Positions 26,244 to 35,766 of a stretch of 64,000 nt of DNA are shown here, in pieces. The notes below the pieces were generated by a model, which saw nothing but the letters and a program-made list of their open reading frames with translations, did not search any database and was not told where the DNA came from. The first letter of the stretch is position 1; every line of letters starts with the position of its first letter. Source of the stretch: Deltaproteobacteria bacterium (GTDB lineage Bacteria > Desulfobacterota > Desulfobacteria > Desulfobacterales > G020354645); the NCBI GenBank assembly GCA_020354645.1, contig CP070652.1, forward strand, positions 2,935,225-2,999,224. Reading direction: 5' to 3'. A program made the translations under genes and the position numbers.

Positions 26244-27036
26244 AATTGTCCTCAGCTAGGGCATTGTCTACCGCCTGGATCCGGCGGATCATGGCTTCTT
26301 CGAGATCGGGTAAATTCGCCTGGATTTCATGAGGCGTTGCAATGGTAAGAAGTTGGGCGTTGTGCATCAGGATCAGTTGATCGCATTTTTCGCCTTCATC
26401 CAGATAGGCTGTAGAAACGAGAATAGTCATCCCCTTTTGTTTCATTTCAGCCAAAATATCCCAAAATTCCTGACGTGACACCGGATCCACGCCGTTGGTG
26501 GGCTCATCTAGGATCAGCAGGTTGGGCTGATGCACCAGAACACAGGCCAATCCCAGTTTTTGTTTCATTCCACCGGATAGATCGCCGGCTTTTCGGTTTA
26601 AAAACGGCAAAAGATTTGAAAATCCCAGGTAATAGTCCCGCCTTCTTGTGCGCTCGGCCCCGGAAAGGCCGTATATATCCATAAAGAAATCAAGGTTTTC
26701 AGCAACGGTCAAATCCTGATACAGGCCAAACCGCTGGGGCATGTAGCCGATAACCTCTTTCACCTTGGCTTTTTGTGTAATTACGTTCAGACCACCCACA
26801 AAAATATTTCCCGCCGTCGGGCGGATCATAGTGGCAATCATCCTCAGCAGCGTGGTTTTACCAGCACCGTCGGATCCGACCAGACCGCAAATTTTTCCTT
26901 CGTGCACCCCGAAGGAAACTCCGGAAACGGCCATTAAGGATCCAAACTTTTTCGAAACTTTTTCTACCTGGACGAACGGTTGATCACCAATGTCCAGGGC
27001 TGCCACTGGTGCGGTTTTTCTATCTGAACCAGGCAT
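26233..27036 (-). CDS. ABC transporter ATP-binding protein (first of two)
   Basis: A 267-residue ATPase with Walker A GSDGAGKTTLL, Q-loop YMPQRFGLYQDLT, an intact signature DLSGGMKQKLGLA, Walker B LLILDEPTNGVDP and the switch region VSTAYLDEG (alanine-tyrosine in place of the usual histidine: STAYLDE, again like the N-terminal half of YbhF). The ATG at 27036 overlaps the adaptor gene by 17 bases and suits the operon better than the longer open frame from 27102. Together with the next ATPase it forms the two ATP sites that in E. coli are fused in YbhF. Confidence 0.9.
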   Translation of the reverse strand: MPGSDRKTAPVAALDIGDQPFVQVEKVSKKFGSLMAVSGVSFGVHEGKICGLVGSDGAGKTTLLRMIATMIRPTAGNIFVGGLNVITQKAKVKEVIGYMPQRFGLYQDLTVAENLDFFMDIYGLSGAERTRRRDYYLGFSNLLPFLNRKAGDLSGGMKQKLGLACVLVHQPNLLILDEPTNGVDPVSRQEFWDILAEMKQKGMTILVSTAYLDEGEKCDQLILMHNAQLLTIATPHEIQANLPDLEEAMIRRIQAVDNALAEDNFGS

Positions 27037-28186
27037 CGGCGGGCATTCCTGATTTGAGTTCGATACGCGGATTGGGTATGGAAATTTTGACGAGGTATAC
27101 AAGCTTTACGCGTTCTTTGTGGGTCTGGATAATCTTGGGAGTAAACTCGCCTTCCGGGGAAATAAAGGAGACGTGACCGATATAGGTTTTAAGCGGAAAA
27201 GTGTCAATTTTTACGTCCACTTTTTGCCCGGGTTTGATCTTGCCGATCTCGGTTTCGGCCACAAAGACTTTCAAGTCAACCCTGGAAAGATCTGAAAGGG
27301 ACAGCACTTCACGGCCGGGAGACACAACCTCGCCGGGTTCTATATTGCGGCTGACGAGGATACCTTCAAACGGAGCCCGCAATTCGGTATATTTTAGCTG
27401 TATTTGCGCCAGTTCAAGCACTGCTTCGGCTGACTGAACCTGGGCCTGTGCGGCCTCCACCTCGCTTTCAGTAGCCTCGATCTTTTTTAAATTGTCTCTG
27501 GCCTGTTTGAGGGTGGCCCGGCCTTCGGCCAGCTTTGACCGGGCTGTTTCGATGGATTCTTTGCGGAATCCTTCTTTCAGAAGCTCATAAGCTTTTTTGG
27601 CGCGCTCATATTCCTTCAAGGCAGTTTCGTATTTAAGATCTGTGGTATCCTTATCCTTTTCGGCAATAATATTTCTTTCAAATAGCTTGTCAAACCGGTC
27701 CTTATTTTTTCGGGCTTCTTCCAGAGTGAATCGGGCCTGTTCGAAAGCAAAAAGAGCCTGTTCCACCTCCTGGGTGCGGTATCCGGCTTCGAGTTCCGCC
27801 AGTTGGAATTGAAGCGCTTTGACGGCAGCTTCAGTTCTTTCTACCTCTGCCGGAAGTACTTGGCGATTGAGCTCTAAGATGGCCTCCAGCTGTTTCAAGG
27901 TTTTCTGGAATCGGATCAAATCGGACTGTGCCTGATCCCGACGCGCGATAAATTCTTCTTGTTCAAGTCCGGCAAGCAGCTGGTTCTTTTCAACCACTTG
28001 GCCCTCATCGAAAAAAACGTCTTTAACGCGACCGCTGACTTGGAAAGCCAGGTTCGCCTGGGTGGCTTCTATGGTCCCGGAGTAGTGTAGTTCGGCAGAA
28101 CGTTCTTTGCGCTGGCCCCAATAAACCAGAGCCCCCACCGCCAGCAGCAGAACCAGAAAGATTACCGGAATCAAACGTTTTTTCAC
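27020..28186 (-). CDS. HlyD/YbhG-type periplasmic adaptor (membrane fusion protein)
   Basis: A 388-residue membrane-fusion protein that links the inner-membrane exporter to an outer-membrane channel. An N-terminal membrane anchor (residues 5-23) is followed by the lipoyl half-motif ATQANLAFQVSGRVKDVFFD (about 41-60), a long coiled coil (about 75-250, rich in E, A, Q, L), the second lipoyl half (LRAPFEGILVSRNIEPGEVV) and a beta-barrel domain. It opens the operon HlyD-ATPase-ATPase-permease-permease, all overlapping or touching. No outer-membrane TolC gene is in the window. Confidence 0.92.
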   Translation of the reverse strand: MKKRLIPVIFLVLLLAVGALVYWGQRKERSAELHYSGTIEATQANLAFQVSGRVKDVFFDEGQVVEKNQLLAGLEQEEFIARRDQAQSDLIRFQKTLKQLEAILELNRQVLPAEVERTEAAVKALQFQLAELEAGYRTQEVEQALFAFEQARFTLEEARKNKDRFDKLFERNIIAEKDKDTTDLKYETALKEYERAKKAYELLKEGFRKESIETARSKLAEGRATLKQARDNLKKIEATESEVEAAQAQVQSAEAVLELAQIQLKYTELRAPFEGILVSRNIEPGEVVSPGREVLSLSDLSRVDLKVFVAETEIGKIKPGQKVDVKIDTFPLKTYIGHVSFISPEGEFTPKIIQTHKERVKLVYLVKISIPNPRIELKSGMPADAWFR

Positions 28187-28343
28187 CCTGAACCTCCGGG
28201 AAAAGTTTTCATGGGTTTATAGCATTTTCTCACAGGGATGTTCAAGGTAGAAAAAGAAATTACAACTGAAGCTTTCCGCGAAGAAACGGAGCCGTGTGTT
28301 TCCTAAGAAACAGGTCTTTAAGGAAGTTATAAATTTGAAGGGA

Positions 28344-30803
28344 TTACTTGCCTTCTTTTTTCTTTTTTTCTTCTTCGGCCTCGCCGCCGAACTTTTTTAT
28401 GCCCTCAGCAAAATCTTTAAGTTTCTTATCAACAAGAAAGTTAATGGTTCCTTCGGGATATGTGTCATCCGACCCTTTTTCACCCGCTGGTTTGCCGGTT
28501 AAGATCTCAATGCCCGCATCGATGGTTTGTACGGAATGAATATGGAATTTTCCATCTTCAACTGCTTTGACAACATCCTTGCGCAGCATCAAATCTTTAA
28601 CATTGCTGGCCGGGATCATCACTCCCTGGGTTCCGGTCAGTTCCTTTTGCCGGCAGCAATCAAAAAAACCTTCGATTTTCTGGTTGACACCGCCGATGGC
28701 CTGAATCTCTCCTTTCTGATTGACCGAGCCGGTCACCGCAATGTTTTGCTTGATGGGAATTCCCGAGAGGCTGGACAGCAGGGCATAGATTTCCGTAGAG
28801 GAGGCGCTGTCGCCGTCAACCCCGCTGTAGGACTGTTCAAAAGCAATGCTGGCGCTCATTGTCAGCGGTTTGTCCTGGGCGTATTTTTTACGCAGATAAC
28901 CGCCCAGTATCAGGACACCCTTGTTGTGAGTGTTGCCGGACATGTCGGCCTCGCGCTCGATATTAATCACCCCGGCGCGGCCCATCGATGTTGAAGCTGT
29001 GATGCGGGAGGGTTTGCCGAACATGTAATCCCCCAGTGAATAGACCGCCAGTCCGTTGACCTGTCCGACGACTTCGCCGTCCATATCGATCATCAGGGTG
29101 CCGCGGTCAATCATTTCCTGAATATGCTGCTCGACTAAATTCGAGCGGTAAATTTTGGATTCGATGGCCTTGTCTACGTGTTTTTCCTGGACCACAGATG
29201 CATTTTCCTCACCGGCCCAGAAATCGGCCTCTCGAATCAAATCGGTGATGGCCGGAAAACTGGTGGAGATCTTTTCCTGCCGCCCGGTCATGCGGACGGC
29301 CTGTTCCACCAATGCCGACAGTGCTGTGCGGTCGAAGGGTTTTAATTTTTCCTCGTCGCAGGCCATCTTGATAAATTCCGCAAATTGTTGAATGCTCTGA
29401 TCGTTTTTATCCATGACCGTGTCAAAGTCGGCCCGAACCTTAAAGATTTTTTTGACATCTTCATCATAGTACAGCAATAAATTGTAAAGATAGGCATCAG
29501 CCACAACAACCACCTTGGTGTCCAGATCAATGGGCTCCGGTTTTAACCCGGTGGTGGTAAAATAGTAAAAGGGATCATAGGTTTGGATTTCAAGCCGTTT
29601 GCTTTTCAGAGCCCGTTTCAACGCCGGCCAGACACCGGGTTCAATTACTGCATCCCGCAGGTTGAGCACCAGATAACCACCGTTGGACTGGATGAGGGAG
29701 CCGACTTTTATTTTGCTGAAGTCCGTCCGCCATACACCTTTGCGGTCGACGATTCGCTCAATGCTGCCGAAGATGTTGCGATACGTGGGGTAATCCTCTA
29801 CGATCACCGGCGGGCTTTTGCGATCGCTGTTGTCTACCAGCAGGTTGACCTCGTAAGGTTGAAATGCGTCGGTTTCCGGCATTAACTGGGGCAGTCCCGG
29901 TATTTGTGGTTCACCCTGAGGGCTGAAAATACTGAGATTGTCGGCCAAATCTTCGAGCATATTTTCCAGGTATCTTTTGATGATATCGTTTTTGTATCGT
30001 TCGATGAGAGGCGTGGCCATGTCCAGGGCGGTTTTCAAAAAGGTGGCGCGATCCATTTTTTCCATTTTTTGCATGACATCTTTTTGGAGATCCCTGAGTT
30101 CAAGAAAAATCTGATCGATCTGGGTTTTCAGGGTAGCATGTTTTTGCTTCAGCTGCTCATATTCCTCCCTGGGAAAACGGCCCTTGTCCACCAGGGCTTC
30201 AAGCTGCTCAATGGGAACCGGCTTACCATCTACCAGTGGCATGACCGCCGGCCGTTTGAATTGACCCACCTGAACATCCACAATGGTAAACCCTTCCTCT
30301 TTGACTTTCTGATCCAGAGCTTTGAAAAAGCTGCTGGCCTTTTGCTCATAGGCCTCCGTGATCTCTTTTTTCATATTGATGTATTCCTGGCTTTCAAAAA
30401 GCTGGGGTATCTCTTTTTTCAGGGTATCCACCAGGTTCTTGACATCTTTTTTAAAAGCTGCGCCGGTGCCGCCGGCAAGCCGGATTAAAATAGGACTTTC
30501 CGGATCTTTAAAATTGTTGACGTAACAAAGGTCATTCGGTACCCGTTCCTTTTTCGATATTTCTTCAAGCAATTTTTTGACGGTCGCCATTCTGCCCGAA
30601 CCGGACACTCCGGTCACAAATACATTGAAACCCGGTTTATCTATGTTAATACCAAAACGAAAAGCCGCCACACCTCTTTCTTGTCCGATGATTTTTTTCA
30701 GCGGTTGGAGATCTTGTGTGGTTTCGAAAGGAAGAGCGGCGGAATCAAGTCGCCATCTGAGTTTTTCCACCGGCACCTCTGCGGATGAATTAACATGGGG
30801 CAT
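28344..30803 (-). CDS. Lon-like ATP-dependent protease, AAA_32 family
   Basis: An 819-residue Lon-related protease of the AAA_32 type, lacking the classical Lon N-domain. The P-loop reads GVSGSGRM (residues 65-72), with arginine in the lysine position as is usual for this family. A long helical insertion (about 150-290) precedes the conserved NIFGSIERIVDRKGVWRTDF region. The S16 protease domain has catalytic S666 (DGDSASSTEIYALLSSLSGI) and K709 (GGVNQKIEGFF), spaced 43 residues as in E. coli Lon. The last 25 residues are charged and repetitive (EAEEEKKKKEGK). Neighbour of an Hsp20 gene, which suits a protein-quality role; the substrate is unknown. Confidence 0.92.
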   Translation of the reverse strand: MPHVNSSAEVPVEKLRWRLDSAALPFETTQDLQPLKKIIGQERGVAAFRFGINIDKPGFNVFVTGVSGSGRMATVKKLLEEISKKERVPNDLCYVNNFKDPESPILIRLAGGTGAAFKKDVKNLVDTLKKEIPQLFESQEYINMKKEITEAYEQKASSFFKALDQKVKEEGFTIVDVQVGQFKRPAVMPLVDGKPVPIEQLEALVDKGRFPREEYEQLKQKHATLKTQIDQIFLELRDLQKDVMQKMEKMDRATFLKTALDMATPLIERYKNDIIKRYLENMLEDLADNLSIFSPQGEPQIPGLPQLMPETDAFQPYEVNLLVDNSDRKSPPVIVEDYPTYRNIFGSIERIVDRKGVWRTDFSKIKVGSLIQSNGGYLVLNLRDAVIEPGVWPALKRALKSKRLEIQTYDPFYYFTTTGLKPEPIDLDTKVVVVADAYLYNLLLYYDEDVKKIFKVRADFDTVMDKNDQSIQQFAEFIKMACDEEKLKPFDRTALSALVEQAVRMTGRQEKISTSFPAITDLIREADFWAGEENASVVQEKHVDKAIESKIYRSNLVEQHIQEMIDRGTLMIDMDGEVVGQVNGLAVYSLGDYMFGKPSRITASTSMGRAGVINIEREADMSGNTHNKGVLILGGYLRKKYAQDKPLTMSASIAFEQSYSGVDGDSASSTEIYALLSSLSGIPIKQNIAVTGSVNQKGEIQAIGGVNQKIEGFFDCCRQKELTGTQGVMIPASNVKDLMLRKDVVKAVEDGKFHIHSVQTIDAGIEILTGKPAGEKGSDDTYPEGTINFLVDKKLKDFAEGIKKFGGEAEEEKKKKEGK

Positions 30804-30854
30804 ATTTACCTCCTTGGTCGCAGTAAATATTTACTCATTGACTAGAAAAAGATA

Positions 30855-31301
30855 TCATTTGACTGTAATGGTAATTCCGCGTGCTTCCCTGGGCTTGCAC
30901 TTCGGCAACACAATTTTCAAGGTGTCCTCCTCGTAAGTTGCCGTAACCTCATCGGTCAGTACCCGACAAGGAAGGGTTATGGATCTGGCAAAAGAGCGCG
31001 AACTCGTTTGGATCCGCTGGTAATCTTGCCCTTCCTCGGTGGTTCTTTCGCTGATTTCTCCTTTGAAGGTCAAAATGTCTTCGGTGACTGAAATTTGAAT
31101 ATCCTCAGGTTGTAACCCCGGAAGCTTTGCCTTGATGGTCACTGTGTCCTCTGTCTCGGAAAGATCCATGGTGAAGAATTCCGCGGCTCCCACCAAGCTG
31201 CGTGGCAAACCAAAATCCCTGCGGAACCTTCTGAAAAGCTGCTCCAGTTCTTGCCGCATTTTATCGATTTCTTGCTTTTTCCATAAGATTAGCTCGGCCA
31301 T
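30855..31301 (-). CDS. Hsp20/alpha-crystallin small heat-shock protein
   Basis: A 148-residue small heat-shock chaperone that holds unfolding proteins. The ATG at 31301 is chosen because AAGGAG precedes it by seven bases. It has an N-terminal helical arm (LWKKQEIDKMRQELEQLFRR), the alpha-crystallin domain (about 45-140: VTIKAKLPGLQPEDIQISV, FARSITLPCRVLTDEVTATY) and the closing VLPKCKPREARGI. It lies 50 bp upstream of the Lon-like protease on the same strand and is probably cotranscribed with it. Confidence 0.93.
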   Translation of the reverse strand: MAELILWKKQEIDKMRQELEQLFRRFRRDFGLPRSLVGAAEFFTMDLSETEDTVTIKAKLPGLQPEDIQISVTEDILTFKGEISERTTEEGQDYQRIQTSSRSFARSITLPCRVLTDEVTATYEEDTLKIVLPKCKPREARGITITVK

Positions 31302-31579
31302 GCTAAATCTCCTTATCGGCATGATAATGACAATTATTAATAAAAATAATCATATTCTTTTGGACAATAGTTTTTATTTGAATCAAGAGTACAAGTTGAT
31401 CGCCTATACTTTGCTACGATTAATTTGAGATGATAATCATGCTGGGCAACGTTGAACGATTAGGGTTTTTATCCTAAATATTGATTTACCAAGATGCAAC
31501 CATTTTTTGAAATTATTCTTTCACTTTCTGAACTTATTTAGTAGAAATAAATATGCTGAAAACCATATAAATTAAAGGG

Positions 31580-32908
31580 ATGCCAAAAATGACGGATTGG
31601 ATGTATGACATTACCAAAATCCTCATCGCCTTATTTCTTGTTTTGGTCAACGGTTTTTTTGTTGCCTCCGAATTCGCGCTGGTAAAGCTCAGGCGTGGCA
31701 GGCTCGAGGAGCTGGTTAAAACCAGACGACCATTCGCCGTTACGGCGCGTTGGTTGTCACAGCGGTTGGACGCTTCGCTTTCGGCCTGTCAGCTGGGTAT
31801 CACCATGGCGTCTTTAGGTCTGGGATGGATCGGAGAACCGGCGGTAGCCCACCTGCTAAGACCGTTGCTCATTGCCATCGGCGTGAATTCCGAAATCATA
31901 TTGCACACGGCAGCATTTATTATTGCCTTTACTGCAATCACCGCCGCCCATTTGGTATTGGGTGAGCAAGCGCCCAAGATCGCAGCAATTCGGAACCCGG
32001 AAAACGCTGCCCTCTGGAGTGCCGTACCGCTCAAATTGTTTTATTATTTATCATACCCCTTGCTGGCATCTCTCAATGCAGCGACCTCATTTTTGCTGCG
32101 CACAGCCGGGATTGCAGAATCCTCGGGGCATGACATGCCGCACAGCGAGGAGGAAATTCGAACCCTCGTGCGACAAGCCCACATCCATGGCGAATTATCC
32201 CGGTCGGAACATCGGTTGATCAGTGCAGTTTTTGATTTTGACGAACTCATATGCCGGCGGGTGATGGTACCGCGTATAGATGTGGTTTTTTTGGATGTCA
32301 ACAGCTCTTTATCGGATATTATGGCGGTGGCCAAAAGAGCCAAACACTCTCGGTATCCGGTATGTGAGGGCTCGATAGATAATGTTGTCGGCGTCGCTCA
32401 TATCAAAGACCTGGTGGTAATGCCATCAGAGGAAGGGTTTGAGCTACGATCGATCATGCGGTCCCCACAATTTGTGCCGGAAACGCTGCCGATTCGTCGT
32501 CTATTGGGACAATTTCAATCCACCCACCAGCATTTGGCATTTGTCGTCGATGAACATGGAACGGTTATGGGGATCGTAACACTTGAGAATGTTTTAGAGC
32601 CGATTGTGGGATCGGTGGAGGATGAATTTGATAACGAAACGCCGGAAATCGCAAAGGTCGGTGATTTGAAGTACATGGTAGCCGGTAGCACACCGATAGA
32701 GATAATAAACCGCCAATTGGGGCTTAACCTCTTTGCGGAGGGCATCGACACAATTTCCGGGCTGCTGATGGAAAAGGCAGACAAGCTGTTGGCGGTAGGA
32801 GATCGTATTGCATTGCCGGGGGCGGAAGCTGAAGTTTTGGAAGTCAAAGGTCGGCGCACTACCCAGATCCGTTTTATACTCTCGAAACCGCCGCCTGAAG
32901 AATTCTAA
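31580..32908 (+). CDS. CNNM/CorC-family hemolysin-like membrane protein
   Basis: A 442-residue protein with the CNNM (DUF21) membrane domain (residues 8-200: LVNGFFVASEFALVKLRRGR, LSACQLGITMASLGLGWIGE, GEQAPKIAAIRNPE), a pair of CBS domains (about 215-345: VMVPRIDVVFLDVNS, FVVDEHGTVMGIVTLENVLE) and a C-terminal CorC_HlyC transporter-associated domain (from about 360). Relatives take part in Mg2+/Na+ handling and resistance to Mg2+ or Co2+. The transhydrogenase gene follows 31 bp later. The ATG at 31589 is an alternative start. Confidence 0.92.
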   Translation: MPKMTDWMYDITKILIALFLVLVNGFFVASEFALVKLRRGRLEELVKTRRPFAVTARWLSQRLDASLSACQLGITMASLGLGWIGEPAVAHLLRPLLIAIGVNSEIILHTAAFIIAFTAITAAHLVLGEQAPKIAAIRNPENAALWSAVPLKLFYYLSYPLLASLNAATSFLLRTAGIAESSGHDMPHSEEEIRTLVRQAHIHGELSRSEHRLISAVFDFDELICRRVMVPRIDVVFLDVNSSLSDIMAVAKRAKHSRYPVCEGSIDNVVGVAHIKDLVVMPSEEGFELRSIMRSPQFVPETLPIRRLLGQFQSTHQHLAFVVDEHGTVMGIVTLENVLEPIVGSVEDEFDNETPEIAKVGDLKYMVAGSTPIEIINRQLGLNLFAEGIDTISGLLMEKADKLLAVGDRIALPGAEAEVLEVKGRRTTQIRFILSKPPPEEF

Positions 32909-32939
32909 CAAGAGATATTTTTCATTCTGGAATCAAACC

Positions 32940-34325
32940 ATGGAACACTATGATTTTATTGTGATTGGAAGCGGTCCCGCCGGCCAGAAGGGCGCCATTC
33001 AGGCAGCGAAACTCGGCAAAAAGGTAGTCATTATCGAACGCAGGGCTGTGGTGGGGGGTGTGTCGGTCCACACCGGAACAATTCCGAGCAAGACATTGCG
33101 TGAGGCTGTGCTGTATTTAACCGGCTGGGATCAGCGCGGTCTCTATGGATATGGCTATCGTCTGAAATCCAAGGTTACCATTGAAGATCTCATGCAGCGG
33201 ATGCAAATCACCTTGCAACACGAAATCGAAGTCATCCAGAATCAGCTTATACGAAACGGCGTGACCGTCATCGAGGGTTTAGCGTCTTTTAAAGACCCGC
33301 ATTGTATTCGGGTGACTTTACCCAATGGCAAACCGATGGTGTTTGAGGCAGAAAAAATCTTGATAAGCACCGGCACCCAACCACTGCGGCAAAGAGAGAT
33401 TCCTTATGATGATGAGCGCATTATTGACAGCGACGGTCTTTTACGGCTCGAACAAATTCCCAACTCCATGATCGTCGTGGGCGGTGGGGTCATTGGTGTC
33501 GAGTATGCCTCTATTTTCAGTGTTTTGGACGTCGAGGTCACCCTGGTGGATGGGCGAACAACCTTGCTGGAATTTCTCGACCGCGAAATCGTGGATGAGT
33601 TTATACATGAAATGCGGAATCGGGGGATGATTCTCAGGCTTGGGGAACGATTGGCCCGTGTTGAAAGGAGCACCAAAGGGCAGGTGGTTGCTGTTTTGGA
33701 GAGTGGCAAGAGACTGCGAGCGGACCTTGTCTTGTTTGCAGCCGGTCGTGTCGGGAACACGCGAAGTCTTAAACTTAAAAATTGCGGCCTGGCTGCCGAT
33801 GGCCGTCACCGTATTAAAGTCAATAAAAACTTTCAGACCGATTTACCCCACATTTACGCGGCGGGGGATGTTATCGGCTTCCCGAGTCTGGCATCAACCT
33901 CCATGGAGCAGGGGCGATTGGCAGCGTGCCATGCCTTCAATCACCCGGCGACGAGTCAACCCGCTAATTTTCCGTTTGGCATTTATGGAATACCGGAGAT
34001 GAGCATGGTGGGGGTGCCCGAACAAGATCTCACAGAGAAAAAAATACCTTACGAAGTCGGCGTTGCCCGCCTTTGGGAAACAGCCCGCGGCCAGATTATG
34101 GGTCTTGAGGGAGGTTTACTCAAAATCCTGTTTGGTCTGAAAGAAAGAAGAATACTGGGGGTTCACATTATTGGAGAAGGTGCCGCCGAACTGATCCACA
34201 TTGGCCAGGCCTCATTGGTTCTCGGGGGAACTTTAGACTACTACCTGGAAAACGTATTCAATTACCCGACTTTGGCCGAAGCTTACAAGATAGCGGCTCT
34301 TGATGCCTGGAATCGGCTTTCCTAA
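32940..34325 (+). CDS. sthA: Soluble pyridine nucleotide transhydrogenase (Si-specific)
   Basis: A 461-residue flavoprotein disulfide reductase-family enzyme that moves hydride between NAD(H) and NADP(H). The ATG at 32940 starts directly at the FAD-binding strand DFIVIGSGPAGQKGAIQAAK; the open frame reaches further back but overlaps the preceding gene. In the place of the redox-active CXXXXC of related reductases stands VSVHTGTIPSKTLREAVLYL, the SthA hallmark. The NAD site is MIVVGGGVIGVEYASIF, the second FAD motif is IYAAGDVIGFPSLAS, and the C-terminal dimer domain ends with GEGAAELIHIGQASL. Normal length and motifs. Confidence 0.92.
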   Translation: MEHYDFIVIGSGPAGQKGAIQAAKLGKKVVIIERRAVVGGVSVHTGTIPSKTLREAVLYLTGWDQRGLYGYGYRLKSKVTIEDLMQRMQITLQHEIEVIQNQLIRNGVTVIEGLASFKDPHCIRVTLPNGKPMVFEAEKILISTGTQPLRQREIPYDDERIIDSDGLLRLEQIPNSMIVVGGGVIGVEYASIFSVLDVEVTLVDGRTTLLEFLDREIVDEFIHEMRNRGMILRLGERLARVERSTKGQVVAVLESGKRLRADLVLFAAGRVGNTRSLKLKNCGLAADGRHRIKVNKNFQTDLPHIYAAGDVIGFPSLASTSMEQGRLAACHAFNHPATSQPANFPFGIYGIPEMSMVGVPEQDLTEKKIPYEVGVARLWETARGQIMGLEGGLLKILFGLKERRILGVHIIGEGAAELIHIGQASLVLGGTLDYYLENVFNYPTLAEAYKIAALDAWNRLS

Positions 34326-34327
34326 TA

Positions 34328-34473
34328 AGTTTCCACCCGAAAATGGCCCTTTTTCCGACGAGCTGCGTTCTCCGCGGGTTTTCGCCTGCGACGTACCATA
34401 TGTACGTCTCAGCGTAAACCCTTGTGCGGCCTTGCTCCTCGAAAAAATTGCTCATTTCCGAATTGGAAACTAT
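34328..34473. repeat. Short palindromic element, family F (about 146 bp)
   Basis: Between sthA and epmA. Imperfect inverted ends AGTTTCCACCCGAAAATG (34328) and CATTTCCGAATTGGAAACT (to 34471), with an internal ACGTACCATATGTACGT palindrome and a GAGCTGCGTTCTCCGCGGG segment of the type found in dispersed repeats of this phylum. Non-coding. The rest of the gap to 34755 shows nothing I recognise. Confidence 0.55.
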
Positions 34474-34755
34474 TTAGTGTCTTTATTTCTTCCTCAGATG
34501 GGTGCTAATTAAATAAGCAGTCGGAAAGTTTTCCATTCAAACCCTTGAAGAGAGCGGAGTGAATGATCGTCTGCGAAACCCGGGCACTGTCTGAATGGAT
34601 TAGGGATCGTTGCCAAAGAACAGGGGTCGGCAGGATGTTGCCAATCTTTAAACAGATCAAATTTGCAGCTAACATATTGTTATAATTTCCCTTTGCTGTT
34701 CTTTTGCTACGAGCCCTCATCCATGAGTTTGCGCGGGTTTTGTAGGCGATTATTC

Positions 34756-35763
34756 ATGGAGCGGTTAAATTTAAAAAACTTCCCGACCCCTCAAGTGAAT
34801 AATAAACATGATAAATCCTCGGCTCAGATGTGGGACAAAAAAATGATCAACCACCGCCAGAAAGCACTGTTAAGAAATTTACAACTACGCGCCCGGATCA
34901 TTCAGGCCATACGCCGGTTTTTTATCGATAATGACTATCTGGAAGTCGAGACGCCCTGCCGAATACCGGCCCCCGCCCCGGAAGAAAACATCGATGCCCA
35001 ACCTTCGGGCTATTGGTATTTGCATACTTCTCCGGAATTGTTTATGAAGCGACTTTTGGCGGCCGGATATCCCCGCATCTTTCAAATATGCAAATGCTTT
35101 CGTCAAAATGAAAGGGGAAGCAAACATCTTCCCGAACTGACGATGCTCGAGTGGTATACTGCCGGAAGCACTTATCTTGATGTGATGGATCAGTGTGAAG
35201 AACTGGTACAGTTTGTTGCCCGAAATATAGGGTATGATCACTATGTCAGTTTTCAGGGCAGCAGAATTTCGTTGAAACCGCCGTGGCCCAAGGCTCTTGT
35301 GACAGAAACATTTGATCAATTTGCTTCCTTGCCCATGGAGGTTGCTCTGAGGGAAAACCGATTCGATGAATTAATGGGACTTGAAATCGAGCCGCGACTG
35401 GGTCTCGAAAAACCGGTTTTTATCTATGATTATCCGGCTTCTTGCGCTGCTCTGGCGAGATTAAAGCCGGATGACCGCTCGGTGGCCGAAAGATTTGAGC
35501 TTTATATCGGCGGGCTGGAACTGTGCAATGGCTTTTCCGAACTCACCGATCCGGTTGAACAGAAGATGCGGTTTGAATGGGAGCAGGAACGGCGGAGGTT
35601 TTCCGGCAAAGCGCCTTATCCCATGCCGAAAAAATTTTTAAACGCGCTTCCTGATATGCCGGATGCCGGCGGCAATGCTTTCGGCATCGACAGGCTGGTG
35701 ATGCTATTTGCAGATACCCTGAATATCGATGATGTGGTGGCCTTTACACCGGAAGAACTGTGA
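34756..35763 (+). CDS. epmA: EF-P lysine aminoacylase EpmA (GenX/PoxA)
   Basis: A class II lysyl-tRNA-synthetase paralogue that attaches beta-lysine to elongation factor P. The protein is a catalytic core without the anticodon-binding domain, as expected. Motif 1 region IIQAIRRFFIDNDYLEVETP, motif 2 FQICKCFRQNERGSKHLPELTMLEW and motif 3 GNAFGIDRLVMLFAD are present, with the GLELCNGFSELTDP binding loop. The start is uncertain: ATG codons at 34756 (used here), 34828 and 34843 are in frame and none has a good ribosome site. The partner epmB and the efp gene are not in the window. It ends three bases before the convergent MscS gene. Confidence 0.88.
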   Translation: MERLNLKNFPTPQVNNKHDKSSAQMWDKKMINHRQKALLRNLQLRARIIQAIRRFFIDNDYLEVETPCRIPAPAPEENIDAQPSGYWYLHTSPELFMKRLLAAGYPRIFQICKCFRQNERGSKHLPELTMLEWYTAGSTYLDVMDQCEELVQFVARNIGYDHYVSFQGSRISLKPPWPKALVTETFDQFASLPMEVALRENRFDELMGLEIEPRLGLEKPVFIYDYPASCAALARLKPDDRSVAERFELYIGGLELCNGFSELTDPVEQKMRFEWEQERRRFSGKAPYPMPKKFLNALPDMPDAGGNAFGIDRLVMLFADTLNIDDVVAFTPEEL

Positions 35764-35766
35764 TTT

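Noticed and set aside
28527..30488. Plus-strand frames opposite the Lon-like protease
   Set aside because: They lie wholly within a conserved coding gene and have no ribosome sites or motifs.
30855..31322. Longer start for the Hsp20 protein (MPIRRFS)
   Set aside because: The AAGGAG site fits the ATG at 31301, seven codons inside.
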